From assembly GCF_900090325.1 (NCBI RefSeq), contig NZ_FMHW01000002.1, positions 4,899,001 to 4,963,000 on the forward strand: a DNA stretch of 64,000 nt, read 5' to 3'. The translations under genes and the position numbers were made by a program. This document shows, piece by piece, positions 50,238 to 60,745 of this stretch; within the stretch, counting starts at the first letter, position 1; the number at the start of each line of letters is the position of its first letter. Below the pieces are notes generated by a model. The model was not told the origin of the DNA, ran no database searches, and saw nothing but the letters and a program-made list of their open reading frames with translations. Source of the stretch: Micromonospora pallida (lineage in GTDB: Bacteria; Actinomycetota; Actinomycetes; Mycobacteriales; Micromonosporaceae).

Positions 50238-51851
50238 CTAACCGTTGCCGGGTCCGTTGCTCGGCCCTTCGCCGGGCTCCTCGCTGGATTCCTCGTCCGG
50301 CTCGTTCCCCGGCGACGGGGACGATCCGTCCGTACCGGGCCGGGTGGACGCCTCGTTTTCCCTCTCCGGTTCGTCGCTCTGCTCCGGGCGGGGCGATCCG
50401 GACGGCGTGGGCTGCCCGGACCGGGCGGCGGACGGCTTCCCCGGGTCGAAGTAGTTCCGGGCGGCGTCGCGCTCCAGGGCCGGTCCGGTGGGGATCAGCG
50501 CCAGCAACGAAGCCGGGACCGCGAGCGGGGTCACCCCGCCGTAGCCGAGGGCCGTCACCGCGTCGCCGGATCGGGAACCGAGAGGGTAACGAATCCCCTG
50601 GGAGGTGATCAGGTACACGGTGGACGCCGCCGCCCCCTGCCCGCCCTCACCGACGCCGGACATCGCCCGCACCAGGGCGCCCTTGCCACCCGGGACAACC
50701 ACCCGCTCGGCCGTACTGACCGTGTCCCGCTCGGTCTGGCGCACCTCGATCGAGCCGGGGGCGGTCGGCGACAGCTCCGGCGGCGTACGGTCGAACACCT
50801 CGATGCTCGTCGTCGGCGGCCCGTCCGCCGAACCCGCCTGGTAGGTCGCGCAGACGGTCGCCCGGCCCGGACCCGCCTGGCGCAGTTCGGGCAGCTTCTG
50901 CGGCACGCCCTCCTCCTCCAGGCGCTCGTCGCTGAGCACCCGGCCCGCCTGCTCCGGGGTGATGTCCTTCACCCCACCCCCGTCCCGACGGAGCAGCAGC
51001 GCGGTGATCTCACCGATCGGCACCAGGCCGTCCTTGGTCAGCACGTAGTGCTGGTCGGCAGCGCGGAAAATCTGTCCGACCCAGGCCGGTCCGTTGCCGA
51101 CCTGCAACTCGCTGGGCTCCTTGTCTCCGGCGACGAACGGTTCCCGCAGCCGGGGCCCGGCCGGCACCGCGTTGATCAACTGCTGGCCGACCTCGATCGG
51201 CCGGACCGAGGCCATCTTCAGCGCGGCGATCGCCGCGTCGCCGCCGAGGATCTGCATCCGGGTGTTCCGGGACAGCAGGTGGCGCTGACCGTTGACCGAG
51301 ACCAGGATCGCCTGGTCACCGAGGGGCGTACCACCGGAGAGCCGTTGGTTGAGCACCAGCCGGGTGGTCGACCGGCGCGGATCGTCGGGGTCCGGCGTGT
51401 TGCAGACCGACCAGGGCAGGCCGACCAGCGACGAGCGGTCCGGCAGATCGTCGGGCGCGCCGACGATGCCGACCATCCGGCCACGGGGACGTTCCCGGAT
51501 GGACGCCTGGGACATCGACCGGACCGGCGGGGCAGCGTCGCCGATGATCAGGCGCGCCGACGTGTAGTTCAACGTCGGGTACAGCCGCCCGTCGACGAAG
51601 ACGTAGGTCGCCCCGGTCTCCTTCTCGATGACCAGGGTGTTCGCCTCGAGCGGAGCGCTCCTCTTGGTCATCAGGCCGTAGACGCCCGCCCCGGCGAGGA
51701 CGATCGCCGCGACCATGGCGCTGCCGAACACCGCGAGGCCCAGTCGCCGCATCGGCAGGTCGGTCGTCTCCGGATCGCCCGACAGCAGGGCTGAGACGGT
51801 GCGGCGGGTGACGAACCGGTACGCCTGAACCTGGTCACGGCGGGTCCGCAT
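50238..51851 (-). CDS. eccB: Type VII secretion protein EccB
   Basis: A 537-residue inner-membrane channel component. The signature QVQAYRFVTRR is at about residues 7-17, one transmembrane helix follows at about 38-62, then a large extracytoplasmic domain with the repeated YxLxxxGxxxP-type modules (NGQRHLLSRNTRM; YLITSQGIRYPLG) and a Pro/Ser/Glu-rich tail. ATG with GGAGGTAGCGC upstream. It is divergent from eccE; the 205-bp gap contains both promoters. Confidence 0.95.
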   Translation of the reverse strand: MRTRRDQVQAYRFVTRRTVSALLSGDPETTDLPMRRLGLAVFGSAMVAAIVLAGAGVYGLMTKRSAPLEANTLVIEKETGATYVFVDGRLYPTLNYTSARLIIGDAAPPVRSMSQASIRERPRGRMVGIVGAPDDLPDRSSLVGLPWSVCNTPDPDDPRRSTTRLVLNQRLSGGTPLGDQAILVSVNGQRHLLSRNTRMQILGGDAAIAALKMASVRPIEVGQQLINAVPAGPRLREPFVAGDKEPSELQVGNGPAWVGQIFRAADQHYVLTKDGLVPIGEITALLLRRDGGGVKDITPEQAGRVLSDERLEEEGVPQKLPELRQAGPGRATVCATYQAGSADGPPTTSIEVFDRTPPELSPTAPGSIEVRQTERDTVSTAERVVVPGGKGALVRAMSGVGEGGQGAAASTVYLITSQGIRYPLGSRSGDAVTALGYGGVTPLAVPASLLALIPTGPALERDAARNYFDPGKPSAARSGQPTPSGSPRPEQSDEPERENEASTRPGTDGSSPSPGNEPDEESSEEPGEGPSNGPGNG

Positions 51852-52056
51852 GCGCTACCTCCGGCGGGGTGGGGGTCTCCCGGATGTTACGCGCCGCGTT
51901 CGGCGACCGGTCGTGGACGGCGGGCTGGACCCGATCTTGCGGGTCGTGTGTGGGACGCCTGCCCGTTTTGGCGGCCGATAGGCTGCCCCTGCCTGCTCCG
52001 CAGGATTCCGTCTCCTCCCCCGGACCAAGGCTGGGGTATTCCACGGAAGGATTTCG

Positions 52057-53211
52057 ATGACCCAGGTAAAGGCGGCCCGCCGTCGCGAGGTGGTCGCGCG
52101 GGGCGACCGGCACCGCCGTGGTCGGCTCGGTCCGGTGGCCGTCGGCCAGCTCGTCGTCCTGGAGGTCGGCGTGGTGACCGTGGGCGCGGTCTCGGGCGGA
52201 CCGGTCTGGGTGACCGGCGTCGTCGCCGGGCTGGTGCTCCTCGTGGTGCTGGCGACCTTCGCCCGGCGGGGCGGCCGCTGGTGGTACGAGGACCTGACCC
52301 TGCGCCGCCGGCTCAAGCGACGCGGCCAGGCCGCCCGCCGGGCCGCGTTGTCCCCGGCGACGGCCGACCCGCGCCTGTCCGCGCTGGCCCCGGACCTGAC
52401 CCTGGGCGGGTTCGAGGACCGGGGAAACCGGCTGGGGCTGGGGCAGGACGACCGGGGCTGGTTCGTCGCCGGCGTGGTCACCCTGCCCGGGTCGGCCGGT
52501 CCGCTGCCCGGCGCGGCGATCGACCAGGTGGTACGGGTGCTGGCCGGGTCCACCGGGCCGGCCTCGGTCACCCAGCTCGTCGCGCGCAGCCTGGTGTGGT
52601 ACCCGAAACCGGGTGGACCGCCCACCTACCGTCGGGACGTCTGGGTGGCCGCCCGGCTCTCTGCGGCGGACGCCCGGACCGAGGCGGTCAGCCGGGGTGG
52701 TGGCATGGACGGCGTACGGCGGACCATGGCGGCGGCCGCTGGCCGGCTCGGCAAGGCGTTCACCGGCGCGGGGCTCGCGTACCGGATGCTCGACCCCGAC
52801 GAGTTGGCGGCGGCCGTGCTCACCGCGGCCGGGCTGGACGTGGCACCCGAGCCGCAGACGGAGGGCTGGACGGGTCTGGCGGGTCGCGGCTGGACGCAGC
52901 GCTGCCTGGAGCTGCACGGCCGATCGGAGGCCCCGGTGGGCGCGCTCGCCGACGCGGTGACCGCCATCCCGGTGATGTCGCACACCCTCTCCGTGACGGT
53001 CGCTGCTGGTGGCAAGGTCGCCGCCCCGCTGCTCCGCGTCGCCGCCCCGGACAGCCGCGCCGCCGACCTGTTGACGGCGGTCCGGGACGTGACGCGGCGA
53101 CACTCGTTCGTCCCCCGTCAGCTCGATGGGCGGCACGGCCCGGCGGCCTACGCGTGCGCGCCGGTCGCGGCGCCGAACACCGCGACCGGCAGCGCGCTCG
53201 TCACGGGTTGA
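52057..53211 (+). CDS. eccE: Type VII secretion protein EccE
   Basis: A 384-residue channel component. Two hydrophobic helices at about 27-70 anchor it; the rest is cytoplasmic or periplasmic with a conserved core (LGLGQDDRGWFVAGVV, and TEAVSRGGGMDGVRRTM). Low sequence identity is typical of EccE, so the family call leans on context between eccB and eccD. ATG with AAGGAT 4 bases upstream. It overlaps eccD by 11 bp, convergent. Confidence 0.85.
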   Translation: MTQVKAARRREVVARGDRHRRGRLGPVAVGQLVVLEVGVVTVGAVSGGPVWVTGVVAGLVLLVVLATFARRGGRWWYEDLTLRRRLKRRGQAARRAALSPATADPRLSALAPDLTLGGFEDRGNRLGLGQDDRGWFVAGVVTLPGSAGPLPGAAIDQVVRVLAGSTGPASVTQLVARSLVWYPKPGGPPTYRRDVWVAARLSAADARTEAVSRGGGMDGVRRTMAAAAGRLGKAFTGAGLAYRMLDPDELAAAVLTAAGLDVAPEPQTEGWTGLAGRGWTQRCLELHGRSEAPVGALADAVTAIPVMSHTLSVTVAAGGKVAAPLLRVAAPDSRAADLLTAVRDVTRRHSFVPRQLDGRHGPAAYACAPVAAPNTATGSALVTG

Positions 53212-54595
53212 TGTTGACGATCCAGCCGTAGAGGCCGCAGACCCAGGCGGCCAGCGGCACCACCGCCACGATCAGCAGGATCTCCAGGATGTCCAGGACA
53301 CGGCCCCACACCGGGGAGATGTTCTTACCCGCCACGACCAGCCCGTAGACCAGGCTGATCACCGCCACCAGCACCAGGCCGCCGAGCAGCGCCCCGAGGC
53401 GGAGCGTCCCCGACAACCCGGTGAAGGTCGCCGCCGTCGCCAGCGCCAGGCCGACGGAACCGGTGACCAGCACCGGGATCCGCTGTGTCCGGCTGGCGAG
53501 CGGGCGGGCGCGCAGCAGGGACAGCACGGCCAACACCGCGCAGAGCAGCACGGCCGGCAGTCGACCGTCGACGGCGAGCACCACCTCGCCGCTGAGGATC
53601 ACGATCGAGGCCGTCCACAGCAGACCGGTGAGGAACTGGTCGGCCCGGTCGCTGAGCGAGAGCAAATGCCGGCTGTCGAACGTCTCGTCGTCGGACTTCA
53701 GGTCCTCCGGACCGGTCGGGATGGCGGGGGCGGGCAGCCGGGCCAGCCGGTAGGCCGTCATCGGCAGCGCGGGCAGCGCCCCGAAGGCGATCGTCGCCAG
53801 CACCGCGGCGGACGCGGCGGCGTCCACCCCGAAGACGAGGGAGATCATCGCGGCGATCCCGAGAGCGGCGCCGATCACCGTGGCGCCGAGGAACAACGGT
53901 GCCCGGTCCCCCACCGCCAGCGCCGCCACCGCACCGAAGACCAGCAGCGCGGTGGCGGCCAACAGTACGTGTGGGGTGCCGAGTTCGGTCAGCTCCCGGT
54001 CACCGGCGAGCAGGAGGAGACCACCGACGCCCCCGTACCCCAGGCTCACCAGGGCCAGAGTGGAGCCGGTCCGGCTGTCCCCGGCCGCCCGGGAGAGCAC
54101 GGTCGCGGCGATCAGGACGGCGACCGCGACCACCAGGGCGACCAGCGCGCCGGGAAGCTGCGGCGGCCCGGCGAACAGCGCCACAGCCGCGCCGCCCAGC
54201 AGCGCCACCGAGGCGAACAGCACCGAGAACCGCCGGGTGGTGGCGAGTTGCCACCCGCCCGGCCGCCGGTTGGTCGCGGTCGCCACCGCGTCGACCACGT
54301 CGTCGAAGACGACCTCCGGGTTTGCCGCGTCGCGCGGGTTGAAGTACAGGACCTCGCCGTCGCGTACCCCGAGCTGGCTCGCCGTCTGGCCGCTGTCGAG
54401 CGGTTGCCCGCCCAGCCGGGCCAGGGTCCAGCCGCCGTGCGCCACGCCCTGGTCGGCGAGATCCTCTCCGGCGTACCGGAGCAGGGTCGGCAGCAGATCG
54501 GCCAGGGGTACGTCGGACGGTAGGGCGAGATCCATCCGGGTTCTCGGCGCCACGATGGTGACCCGGCTCAGTTCGCCGGTCCCCGTCATCGTCAC
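53201..54595 (-). CDS. eccD: Type VII secretion protein EccD
   Basis: A 464-residue multi-pass protein. A ubiquitin-like N-terminal domain (about 1-110; SRVTIVAPRTRMDLALPSDV ... DGEVLYFNPR) precedes about eleven transmembrane helices from residue 130 on, the EccD arrangement that builds the channel vestibule. GTG start with GAGGAGG 5 bases upstream. Divergent from eccC across a 167-bp gap. Confidence 0.95.
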   Translation of the reverse strand: MTMTGTGELSRVTIVAPRTRMDLALPSDVPLADLLPTLLRYAGEDLADQGVAHGGWTLARLGGQPLDSGQTASQLGVRDGEVLYFNPRDAANPEVVFDDVVDAVATATNRRPGGWQLATTRRFSVLFASVALLGGAAVALFAGPPQLPGALVALVVAVAVLIAATVLSRAAGDSRTGSTLALVSLGYGGVGGLLLLAGDRELTELGTPHVLLAATALLVFGAVAALAVGDRAPLFLGATVIGAALGIAAMISLVFGVDAAASAAVLATIAFGALPALPMTAYRLARLPAPAIPTGPEDLKSDDETFDSRHLLSLSDRADQFLTGLLWTASIVILSGEVVLAVDGRLPAVLLCAVLAVLSLLRARPLASRTQRIPVLVTGSVGLALATAATFTGLSGTLRLGALLGGLVLVAVISLVYGLVVAGKNISPVWGRVLDILEILLIVAVVPLAAWVCGLYGWIVNINP

Positions 54596-54762
54596 CAGGG
54601 CCTCCTCGCATTAGCTCGTTACCGACGGTGACCGGCGGACGTCCGTGCCGGTCCCACCATGCCCAGGGGAGATTACCTACGGGGGCAGGCACGTACGATG
54701 CCACCTGACGTGTCCTGTCCCGGCCCAGCCGGTCGTCATGCGTAATCGGGGGAATTCACGAC

Positions 54763-57700
54763 GTGAGTACGGTCATCTTCCGACGCCCTCCGCGACAGGC
54801 CGGCCCCACCCTGCCGCGCGGTGAGGTGCTCCTGGAATCCCCTCCGGAGTTGCCGGAGCAGACCCCGCGCGGAATGGGTCAGCTACTGATGATCCTGCCG
54901 ATGCTCTGCGGGGTCGGCGCGATGGCCTTCCTCTACGCCGGGCGCTCCGGCGGGGCGATGACCTGGATCGCCGGTGGCCTGTTCGGCGTCTCGATGCTCG
55001 GCATGTTCCTCGGGTCGATGAGCAACGGCGGTAACGACAAGGCGGAACTGAACGCCGAGCGCCGTGACTACATGCGGTACCTGACCCAGGTACGCCGCAA
55101 GACCCGGCGCGCGGCGGAGCAGCAGCGGGACGCCATGCGGTGGCGGCACCCCGAGCCGGACGCGCTCTGGTCGATCGCGGCGTCCCGGCGGTTGTGGGAG
55201 CGCCGGATCACCGAGGACGACTTCGGCGAGGCGCGGATCGCCACCGGACCGCAGCGGCTGGCGGTGCAGATCGTGCCGCCGGAGACCAAGCCGGTGGAGG
55301 ACCTGGAGCCGATGAGCGCGATCGCGCTGCGCCGGTTCGTCCGTACCCACTCCAGCGTGCCGGACCTGCCCACCGCGTTGTCGGTACGGTCGTTCAGCCG
55401 GGTGGCGTTGCGCGGTGAGCGCGAGGCGGTGCTCGGGCTGACCCGGGCGGTGCTGGGCCAGTTGGCCACCTTCCACGCCCCCGACGACCTGGTCCTGGTG
55501 GTCGTCGCGGCGGCCGACCGGCACTCCACCTGGGACTGGGTGAAGTGGCTGCCGCACGCGCAGCACCACGCCCGGGCCGACGCGGCCGGCTCCCGCCGAC
55601 TGGTCTTCACCAACCTCGCCGAGGCGGAACAGGCGCTGGCCAACGAGCTGTCCAGCCGTCCCCGGTACAGCCGGGAGGCGAAGCCGTTCACCAACGGGCC
55701 GCACGTCGTGGTCGTCCTGGACGGGGGCGAGGTCCCACCGACCTGCCAGCTCATCGGGATGGGGCTGCTCGGCACCACCGTGATCGACCTGTCCGGCGCG
55801 GTGCCCCGGGACGCCGGCCGCTGGCTGATCTGCATGGACGCCACCGACGGTTCCGCGTTGGACCTGGTCCAGGGGAAGTCGACCTCCCCGCTGGGCCGTC
55901 CGGACCAGCTCGGCGCCGCCGCGGCGGAGGGGCTGGCCCGGCAGATCGCGCCCTATCGGCTGTCCCGGCAGACAGTCAGCGAGGAGCCGCTGTCCCGCAG
56001 CATGGAGCTGCCGGACCTGCTGGGGTTCGCGGACGCCGCCGCAGTGGACGTCCGGCGGACGTGGCGCCCCCGCGCGCACCGCGAGCGGCTGCGCATCCCG
56101 CTCGGCGTCGGGCCCGAGGGCAACGTGGTGGAGATCGACTTCAAGGAGTCGGCGCACGAGGGTATGGGTCCGCACGGCCTGGTCATCGGCGCGACCGGTT
56201 CCGGTAAGAGCGAGTTGCTGCGGACCGTGGTCGCCGCCCTGGCGGTCACCCACTCGTCGGAGGAACTGAACTTCGTCCTGGTCGACTTCAAGGGTGGTGC
56301 CACCTTCGCCTCCCTCGACGTGCTGCCGCACACCAGCGCCGTCATCACCAACCTGGCCGACGAGCTGCCGCTGGTCGACCGGATGCGCGACGCGCTCGCC
56401 GGTGAGATGAACCGGCGGCAGGAGGTGCTGCGCGACGCGGGCAACTACATCTCCCGGTACGAGTACGAGAAGGCACGGGCGGCCGGCGAACCGCTGAAGC
56501 CGATGCCCAGCCTGATGATCATCTGCGACGAGTTCAGCGAACTGCTCGCCGCCAAGCCGGACTTCATCGACCTGTTCGTGATGATCGGCCGGCTCGGCCG
56601 CTCGCTCGGCGTCCACCTGCTGCTGGCCAGCCAGCGGCTGGAGGAGGGCAAGCTGCGCGGGCTGGACACGCACCTGTCGTACCGGATCGGTCTGCGGACC
56701 TTCTCGGCGGTGGAGAGCCGGATCGTGCTCGGCTCGCCCGACGCCTACGAGCTGCCCAGCGCGCCCGGCCACGGCTACCTGAAGACGGACACCACCACCC
56801 TGCTGCGGTTCCGGGCCGCCTACGTGTCCGGCGGGTACCGGGCGCCCGGTCGGCGCAGCACCACCTCGCAGGCCGCCCTGCAGCGCAGCATCGTGCCGTA
56901 CGGGGTGGACTTCGTCCCGGTCCAGCGGGTCGAGACCCCAGTCGAGGTCACGCCGGAGGAGCCGGCCGAGTCGGGCAAGGTCACCACCATGCTCGACGTG
57001 ATCATCGAGCGGCTCCAGGGGCAGGGCACCCCGGCGCACCAGGTGTGGTTGCCGCCGCTGGGGGCACCGCCCAGCATGGGCGAGCTGTACGGAAACCTCG
57101 CCGTGGACCCGAGGTTCGGGCTGACGGTGGCCGGCTGGGCGGGTCGCGGGCAGCTCACCGTGCCGGTCGGCATCGTGGACCGACCGTACGAGCAACGCCG
57201 GGACCCGATGATGGTGGAGTTCGCCGGGGCGGGCGGCAACGTCGTGATCGTGGGTGCGCCGCTGAGCGGCAAGAGCACCCTGCTGCGGTCGATGCTGGCC
57301 TCGCTGGCGCTCAGCCACACCCCGCGCGAGGTGCAGTTCTTCTGCCTCGACTTCGGCGGCGGCGCGCTGCGCAGCCTGGAGCGGCTGCCGCACATGGCGG
57401 GCGTGGCCCGGCGACGGGACACCGAGGCGGTCCGCCGGACCGTCGCCGAGGTGGTCACCGTCATCGACGAACGCGAGGCCCGGTTCGCCCAGCACGGCAT
57501 CGACTCGGTGGCCAGCTACCGGCGTCGCCGGGCGGCCGGCGAGTTCGCCGACGATCCGTTCGGTGACGTCTTCCTGGTCGTCGACGGGTGGCACACGCTG
57601 CGCCAGGAGTACGAGGAGCTGGAGCAGACCATCACCAACCTCGCCGGCCGGGGGCTCGGGTTCGGCGTGCACGTGGTGCTCACCGCGGCCCGCTGGGCGG

Positions 57701-58716
57701 AGATCCGCATCAACATGCGGGACCTGCTCGGCACGAAGCTGGAGCTGCGGCTCGGTGACCCGACCGAGTCCGAGATCGACCGGCGGGCGGCGGTCAACGT
57801 GCCGCCGAAGTCCCCCGGCCGTGGCCTCACCCCGGGCAAGCTGCAGTTCCTCGCCGCCGTGTCCCGGGTCGACGGCAAGAACGCGATCGAGGACCTGACC
57901 GAGGCGTCGGCCGCCCTGGCCGAGCAGGTGGCGGCGGCCTGGCGGGGAGCGCCCGCGCCGAAGGTGCGCCTGCTCCCCCGCAAGCTGCCGATGACCGAGC
58001 TGGCCCGGGTCGTGGACCGTGCCGCGCCGGGCGTGCCGATCGGGGTCAACGAGTCGGCGCTGGCGCCGGTCTACCTGGACCTGGCCAGCGAACCGCACCT
58101 GACCGTCTTCGGCGACGTCGAGTGCGGCAAGACGAACCTGCTGCGGCTGATCGCCCGGGGCATCGTCGAGCGGTACACCCCGGCCGAGGCCCGGCTGGTG
58201 ATCGCCGACTACCGCCGGGGGCTGCTCGGTGCCGTGGAGGGGGACCACCTGCTCGAGTTCGCCCCGTCCAACCAGGTGTTCAGCCAGGGGCTGGCGTCGA
58301 TCCGCGGCGCCCTGCAGAACCGGCTGCCCGGGGCGGACGTCACCACCGCCCAGTTGCGCGACCGGAGCTGGTGGAAGGGGCCGGAGCTGTACATCCTGGT
58401 CGACGACTACGACCTGGTCGCCTCCGGCGGCAACAACCCGCTCAGCGCCCTGCACGAGCTGCTGCCGCAGGCCCGCGACATCGGGCTACACCTGATCATC
58501 ACCCGCCGGGCCGGCGGCGTCGCGCGGGCCCTCTACGAGCCGGTCCTGCAACGCCTGCGGGAGCTGGACTCGCCGGGCCTGCTGATGTCCGGCAACCGCG
58601 AGGAGGGGGCGGTCTTCGGGACGCTGCGCCCGAGCCCTCAGCCGCCGGGCCGGGGCACGCTGGTCCGCCGGCGCGACGGTCAGCAGTTGATCCAGACCGC
58701 CTGGTGCGAACCCTGA
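54763..58716 (+). CDS. eccC: Type VII secretion FtsK/SpoIIIE-type ATPase EccC
   Basis: A 1317-residue motor. Two N-terminal transmembrane helices (about 42-95), then three ATPase domains: Walker [12 protein letters not shown] (about 477-487), [11 protein letters not shown] (about 831-841) and [11 protein letters not shown] (about 1117-1127). Only domain 1 has a DE Walker B ([12 protein letters not shown]); the others have DGW and DDY, so domain 1 is the likely hydrolase. EccC recruits WXG100 dimers through the distal domains. One polypeptide rather than EccCa/EccCb halves. GTG start. A hairpin follows the stop. Confidence 0.96.
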   Translation: MSTVIFRRPPRQAGPTLPRGEVLLESPPELPEQTPRGMGQLLMILPMLCGVGAMAFLYAGRSGGAMTWIAGGLFGVSMLGMFLGSMSNGGNDKAELNAERRDYMRYLTQVRRKTRRAAEQQRDAMRWRHPEPDALWSIAASRRLWERRITEDDFGEARIATGPQRLAVQIVPPETKPVEDLEPMSAIALRRFVRTHSSVPDLPTALSVRSFSRVALRGEREAVLGLTRAVLGQLATFHAPDDLVLVVVAAADRHSTWDWVKWLPHAQHHARADAAGSRRLVFTNLAEAEQALANELSSRPRYSREAKPFTNGPHVVVVLDGGEVPPTCQLIGMGLLGTTVIDLSGAVPRDAGRWLICMDATDGSALDLVQGKSTSPLGRPDQLGAAAAEGLARQIAPYRLSRQTVSEEPLSRSMELPDLLGFADAAAVDVRRTWRPRAHRERLRIPLGVGPEGNVVEIDFKESAHEGMGPHGLVIGATGSGKSELLRTVVAALAVTHSSEELNFVLVDFKGGATFASLDVLPHTSAVITNLADELPLVDRMRDALAGEMNRRQEVLRDAGNYISRYEYEKARAAGEPLKPMPSLMIICDEFSELLAAKPDFIDLFVMIGRLGRSLGVHLLLASQRLEEGKLRGLDTHLSYRIGLRTFSAVESRIVLGSPDAYELPSAPGHGYLKTDTTTLLRFRAAYVSGGYRAPGRRSTTSQAALQRSIVPYGVDFVPVQRVETPVEVTPEEPAESGKVTTMLDVIIERLQGQGTPAHQVWLPPLGAPPSMGELYGNLAVDPRFGLTVAGWAGRGQLTVPVGIVDRPYEQRRDPMMVEFAGAGGNVVIVGAPLSGKSTLLRSMLASLALSHTPREVQFFCLDFGGGALRSLERLPHMAGVARRRDTEAVRRTVAEVVTVIDEREARFAQHGIDSVASYRRRRAAGEFADDPFGDVFLVVDGWHTLRQEYEELEQTITNLAGRGLGFGVHVVLTAARWAEIRINMRDLLGTKLELRLGDPTESEIDRRAAVNVPPKSPGRGLTPGKLQFLAAVSRVDGKNAIEDLTEASAALAEQVAAAWRGAPAPKVRLLPRKLPMTELARVVDRAAPGVPIGVNESALAPVYLDLASEPHLTVFGDVECGKTNLLRLIARGIVERYTPAEARLVIADYRRGLLGAVEGDHLLEFAPSNQVFSQGLASIRGALQNRLPGADVTTAQLRDRSWWKGPELYILVDDYDLVASGGNNPLSALHELLPQARDIGLHLIITRRAGGVARALYEPVLQRLRELDSPGLLMSGNREEGAVFGTLRPSPQPPGRGTLVRRRDGQQLIQTAWCEP

Positions 58717-58723
58717 CGAACGC

Positions 58724-58759
58724 CGAAGAAGGGCCCGCCGGTTGGCGGGCCCTTCTTCG
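58724..58759. terminator. Bidirectional-type hairpin after eccC
   Basis: 16-bp arms CGAAGAAGGGCCCGCC and complement with a GGTT loop, 7 bp after eccC. It is between the convergent eccC and the 36-residue peptide gene, so it could serve both. Confidence 0.82.
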
Positions 58760-58793
58760 TGTCAGCGTCCAGAAATGTGGGTGACGGGACGGG

Positions 58794-58904
58794 TCAGCCC
58801 CGGTTCTGGTCCTTCTTCGGCTTGCGGTAGACCCACCACACGCCGAGCAGCAGCAGGGCCATGAACAGCAGGATCCACAGCGCCAGGAACAGCAGGTCGC
58901 CCAT
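58794..58904 (-). CDS. 36-residue single-pass membrane peptide
   Basis: MGDLLFLALWILLFMALLLL and a basic tail VYRKPKKDQNRG make one helix with a positive C-terminus (N-out or N-in depending on export). AAGGGGGCACCA before the ATG is a suitable ribosome-binding site. It is the last gene of the accessory minus-strand set (60412-58794) inside the secretion locus. Too short for family assignment; context suggests a channel or membrane subunit. Confidence 0.68.
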   Translation of the reverse strand: MGDLLFLALWILLFMALLLLGVWWVYRKPKKDQNRG

Positions 58905-58923
58905 TGGTGCCCCCTTCTGCCGC

Positions 58924-59349
58924 TCAGCGGCGGTTGAACCGGCTGGCCTGCACGATCGCGTCGTTGACCGACCGCGACACGGTCTCCAGCATGCCGTCCA
59001 TGCTCTTCCGGATGTCGCGGGCCTCGCCGAGCACGTCACCCAGGTCGTTGGTGCCGAGCGTGTCGGACATGGCCTTCGCGACCGCCTCCTGTACGCCCTG
59101 GTGCGCACCGTTGAACGCCTCGGTGATCAGCTCGGCGAGGGTGTAGGAGTCCAGTCGCATCGCCCGCGAGTTGATCTCCAGCTGGCGCAGCGTGCCGTCC
59201 GCACCGAGTTCGACCGAGACCATGCCGTCCTCGGTGTCGTACCGGCTGGTGACCTCGGCCAGCAGCTTCTCCACCTCGGAGAGCTGGCTCATCCGCTGCT
59301 CGCTGTCGCGCAGGATGCGCTCCAGGTCCTCCACGTTCGGGGTGCTCAT
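58924..59349 (-). CDS. YbaB/EbfC-family protein
   Basis: 141 residues. The YbaB core is at about 10-110 (VEKLLAEVTSRYDTEDGMVSV; LRQLEINSRAM). YbaB proteins bind DNA nonspecifically, but the gene here lies within type VII accessory genes, where a YbaB-like member is a frequent passenger with no proven secretion role. The C-terminal helix SRSVNDAIVQASRFNRR is specific to this copy. ATG start. Confidence 0.8.
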   Translation of the reverse strand: MSTPNVEDLERILRDSEQRMSQLSEVEKLLAEVTSRYDTEDGMVSVELGADGTLRQLEINSRAMRLDSYTLAELITEAFNGAHQGVQEAVAKAMSDTLGTNDLGDVLGEARDIRKSMDGMLETVSRSVNDAIVQASRFNRR

Positions 59350-59384
59350 CTACGGCTCTCTCGTGTCGTCGTCGCGGGATACGG

Positions 59385-60056
59385 TCAGCCGCCCTGGACC
59401 TCGAAACGCCGGGGCGCCTCGTAGTCGATGCGGATCTGCTCGAAGTCGGGCGCGGTGGGGATGCTGTCGCCCTTGGAGCCCATGTTGATCGCCCCGTAGG
59501 CGACCGCGGCGATCATCGCGGCGACAGCGGTGGCCAGGCCGCCGAGCATGATGGCCACCTTGGCGGAGACGGCGGCCAGCACCGTCCCGACGAGCTCGAT
59601 CATGCCCCGGGCGATGGCCGAGGTGTGCGGGATGAACAGCAGCACCACCAGGCCGATCAGGATGACCAGGGTGGCGCCGGCGAAGGTCAGCAACGCCACG
59701 AACGCCACCATGTACGCGTTGGAGACGGTGTCCAGCGTGCTGGCGATGTCCCCGGCGGCGGTACGGAACTGCTCGATCTCACCCTTGAAGTTGGTCAGCG
59801 AGTCGGCGAACGCGTCCTTGTCGTCGGCCGTCCAGTCGTCGCCCTTGCCGAGCGCGTTGTCCAGGTGGGTCGCGAACGTACCGAGGTCGTTCGCGATCTC
59901 CTTCCAGGCCGACGCCGCGTCGGACATGTCCATCGGATTCGCCGCCATGGTACCCACGGCGATCGTCGCGATGATCGCGGTCTTCGCGATCTTCGCGTTC
60001 GCCTCGACCGCGGTCTTCACGGCCGCGAATATCATGGCGTTGGCGAGGGTAACCAT
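59385..60056 (-). CDS. WXG-like protein with transmembrane segments
   Basis: 223 residues. An N-terminal hydrophobic segment (about 20-40) is followed by a helical hairpin with a WTADDKDAF turn (about 74-82), reminiscent of a WXG100 module, then two or three transmembrane helices (about 115-140, 150-190) and a soluble tail. The arrangement suggests an esx-like domain tethered to the membrane. Function unknown; it lies between the EspC-like and YbaB-like genes, probably one transcript. ATG start. Confidence 0.72.
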   Translation of the reverse strand: MVTLANAMIFAAVKTAVEANAKIAKTAIIATIAVGTMAANPMDMSDAASAWKEIANDLGTFATHLDNALGKGDDWTADDKDAFADSLTNFKGEIEQFRTAAGDIASTLDTVSNAYMVAFVALLTFAGATLVILIGLVVLLFIPHTSAIARGMIELVGTVLAAVSAKVAIMLGGLATAVAAMIAAVAYGAINMGSKGDSIPTAPDFEQIRIDYEAPRRFEVQGG

Positions 60057-60106
60057 GTTCCGCTCCCCGTCTCACTCTGCTGTTCTGTCCGGACCGTGCC
60101 GCTGCG

Positions 60107-60412
60107 TTACGTGGTCACGACCGTGTTCGCGTTCTCGGCCTTGATCCAGGTCTTCTTGGCCGTGTCCAGCTCGTCGAGGTAGTCGTCGACGGTTTCCCGG
60201 ATCTCGTTGAGCGCCGTCGCCGCCTTCTCCCGGACGTCGCCGTACGCCATGGCGAGCGGGATACCGATGACCCCGAAGTGCGGGAAGCCGATCTCGGTGT
60301 CGGTCAGCTTCGCCTTGATTGCGTCGACCCCGTTCGGCCCGCTCAGGGCGTTCTTCCGGAGGTGTTCCCGGATCGCCTCGATCGCTTCGGACGAAATGTG
60401 CTTGCTGGTCAT
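60107..60412 (-). CDS. EspC-like small type VII protein
   Basis: 101 residues, helical. IGIPLAMAYGDVREKAATAL and DELDTAKKTWIKAENANT resemble the EspC/DUF2580-type secreted-protein family. No clear WxG or YxxxD tail. ATG. First gene of the minus-strand accessory set and divergent from the WXG100 pair. Confidence 0.68.
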   Translation of the reverse strand: MTSKHISSEAIEAIREHLRKNALSGPNGVDAIKAKLTDTEIGFPHFGVIGIPLAMAYGDVREKAATALNEIRETVDDYLDELDTAKKTWIKAENANTVVTT

Positions 60413-60745
60413 CCGGGATCGCTCCTTCGTCGACGGTCAGCCGGCGGCACGGGCCGAACTGTAGCAAAGACGATCGTTGGCGTACCCCGCGCGACCTGCG
60501 GACGACGGGCCGACACCCCGCACCGACCCGGAATCCCCGTCGATCCGACACGGACGGTTCGCGCGCGGTAACCGGCCGCCGATAAGCGCTACCGAACGTC
60601 CCGAACAGGGCGGTTCCGGTCTACACCGCATGGACTCCGTGGGTTACCGTCTGGACGAAAGTGTCCGTCGGTGGGGTGTGACCGCTCTGCCGCGGGGGGA
60701 GGCGCGGCGCGTCAGGCCGCCACAGAAGACGGAAGGGTGTGAAGC
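60413..60745. other. 333-bp divergent intergenic region of the secretion locus
   Basis: No gene is supported here. TACAGT at 60463-60458 (minus strand) is a possible -10 box for the EspC-like gene and TACCGT at 60645-60650 (plus) for the WXG100 pair; no clear -35 boxes. The ORFs crossing it lack coding character. Confidence 0.45.
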
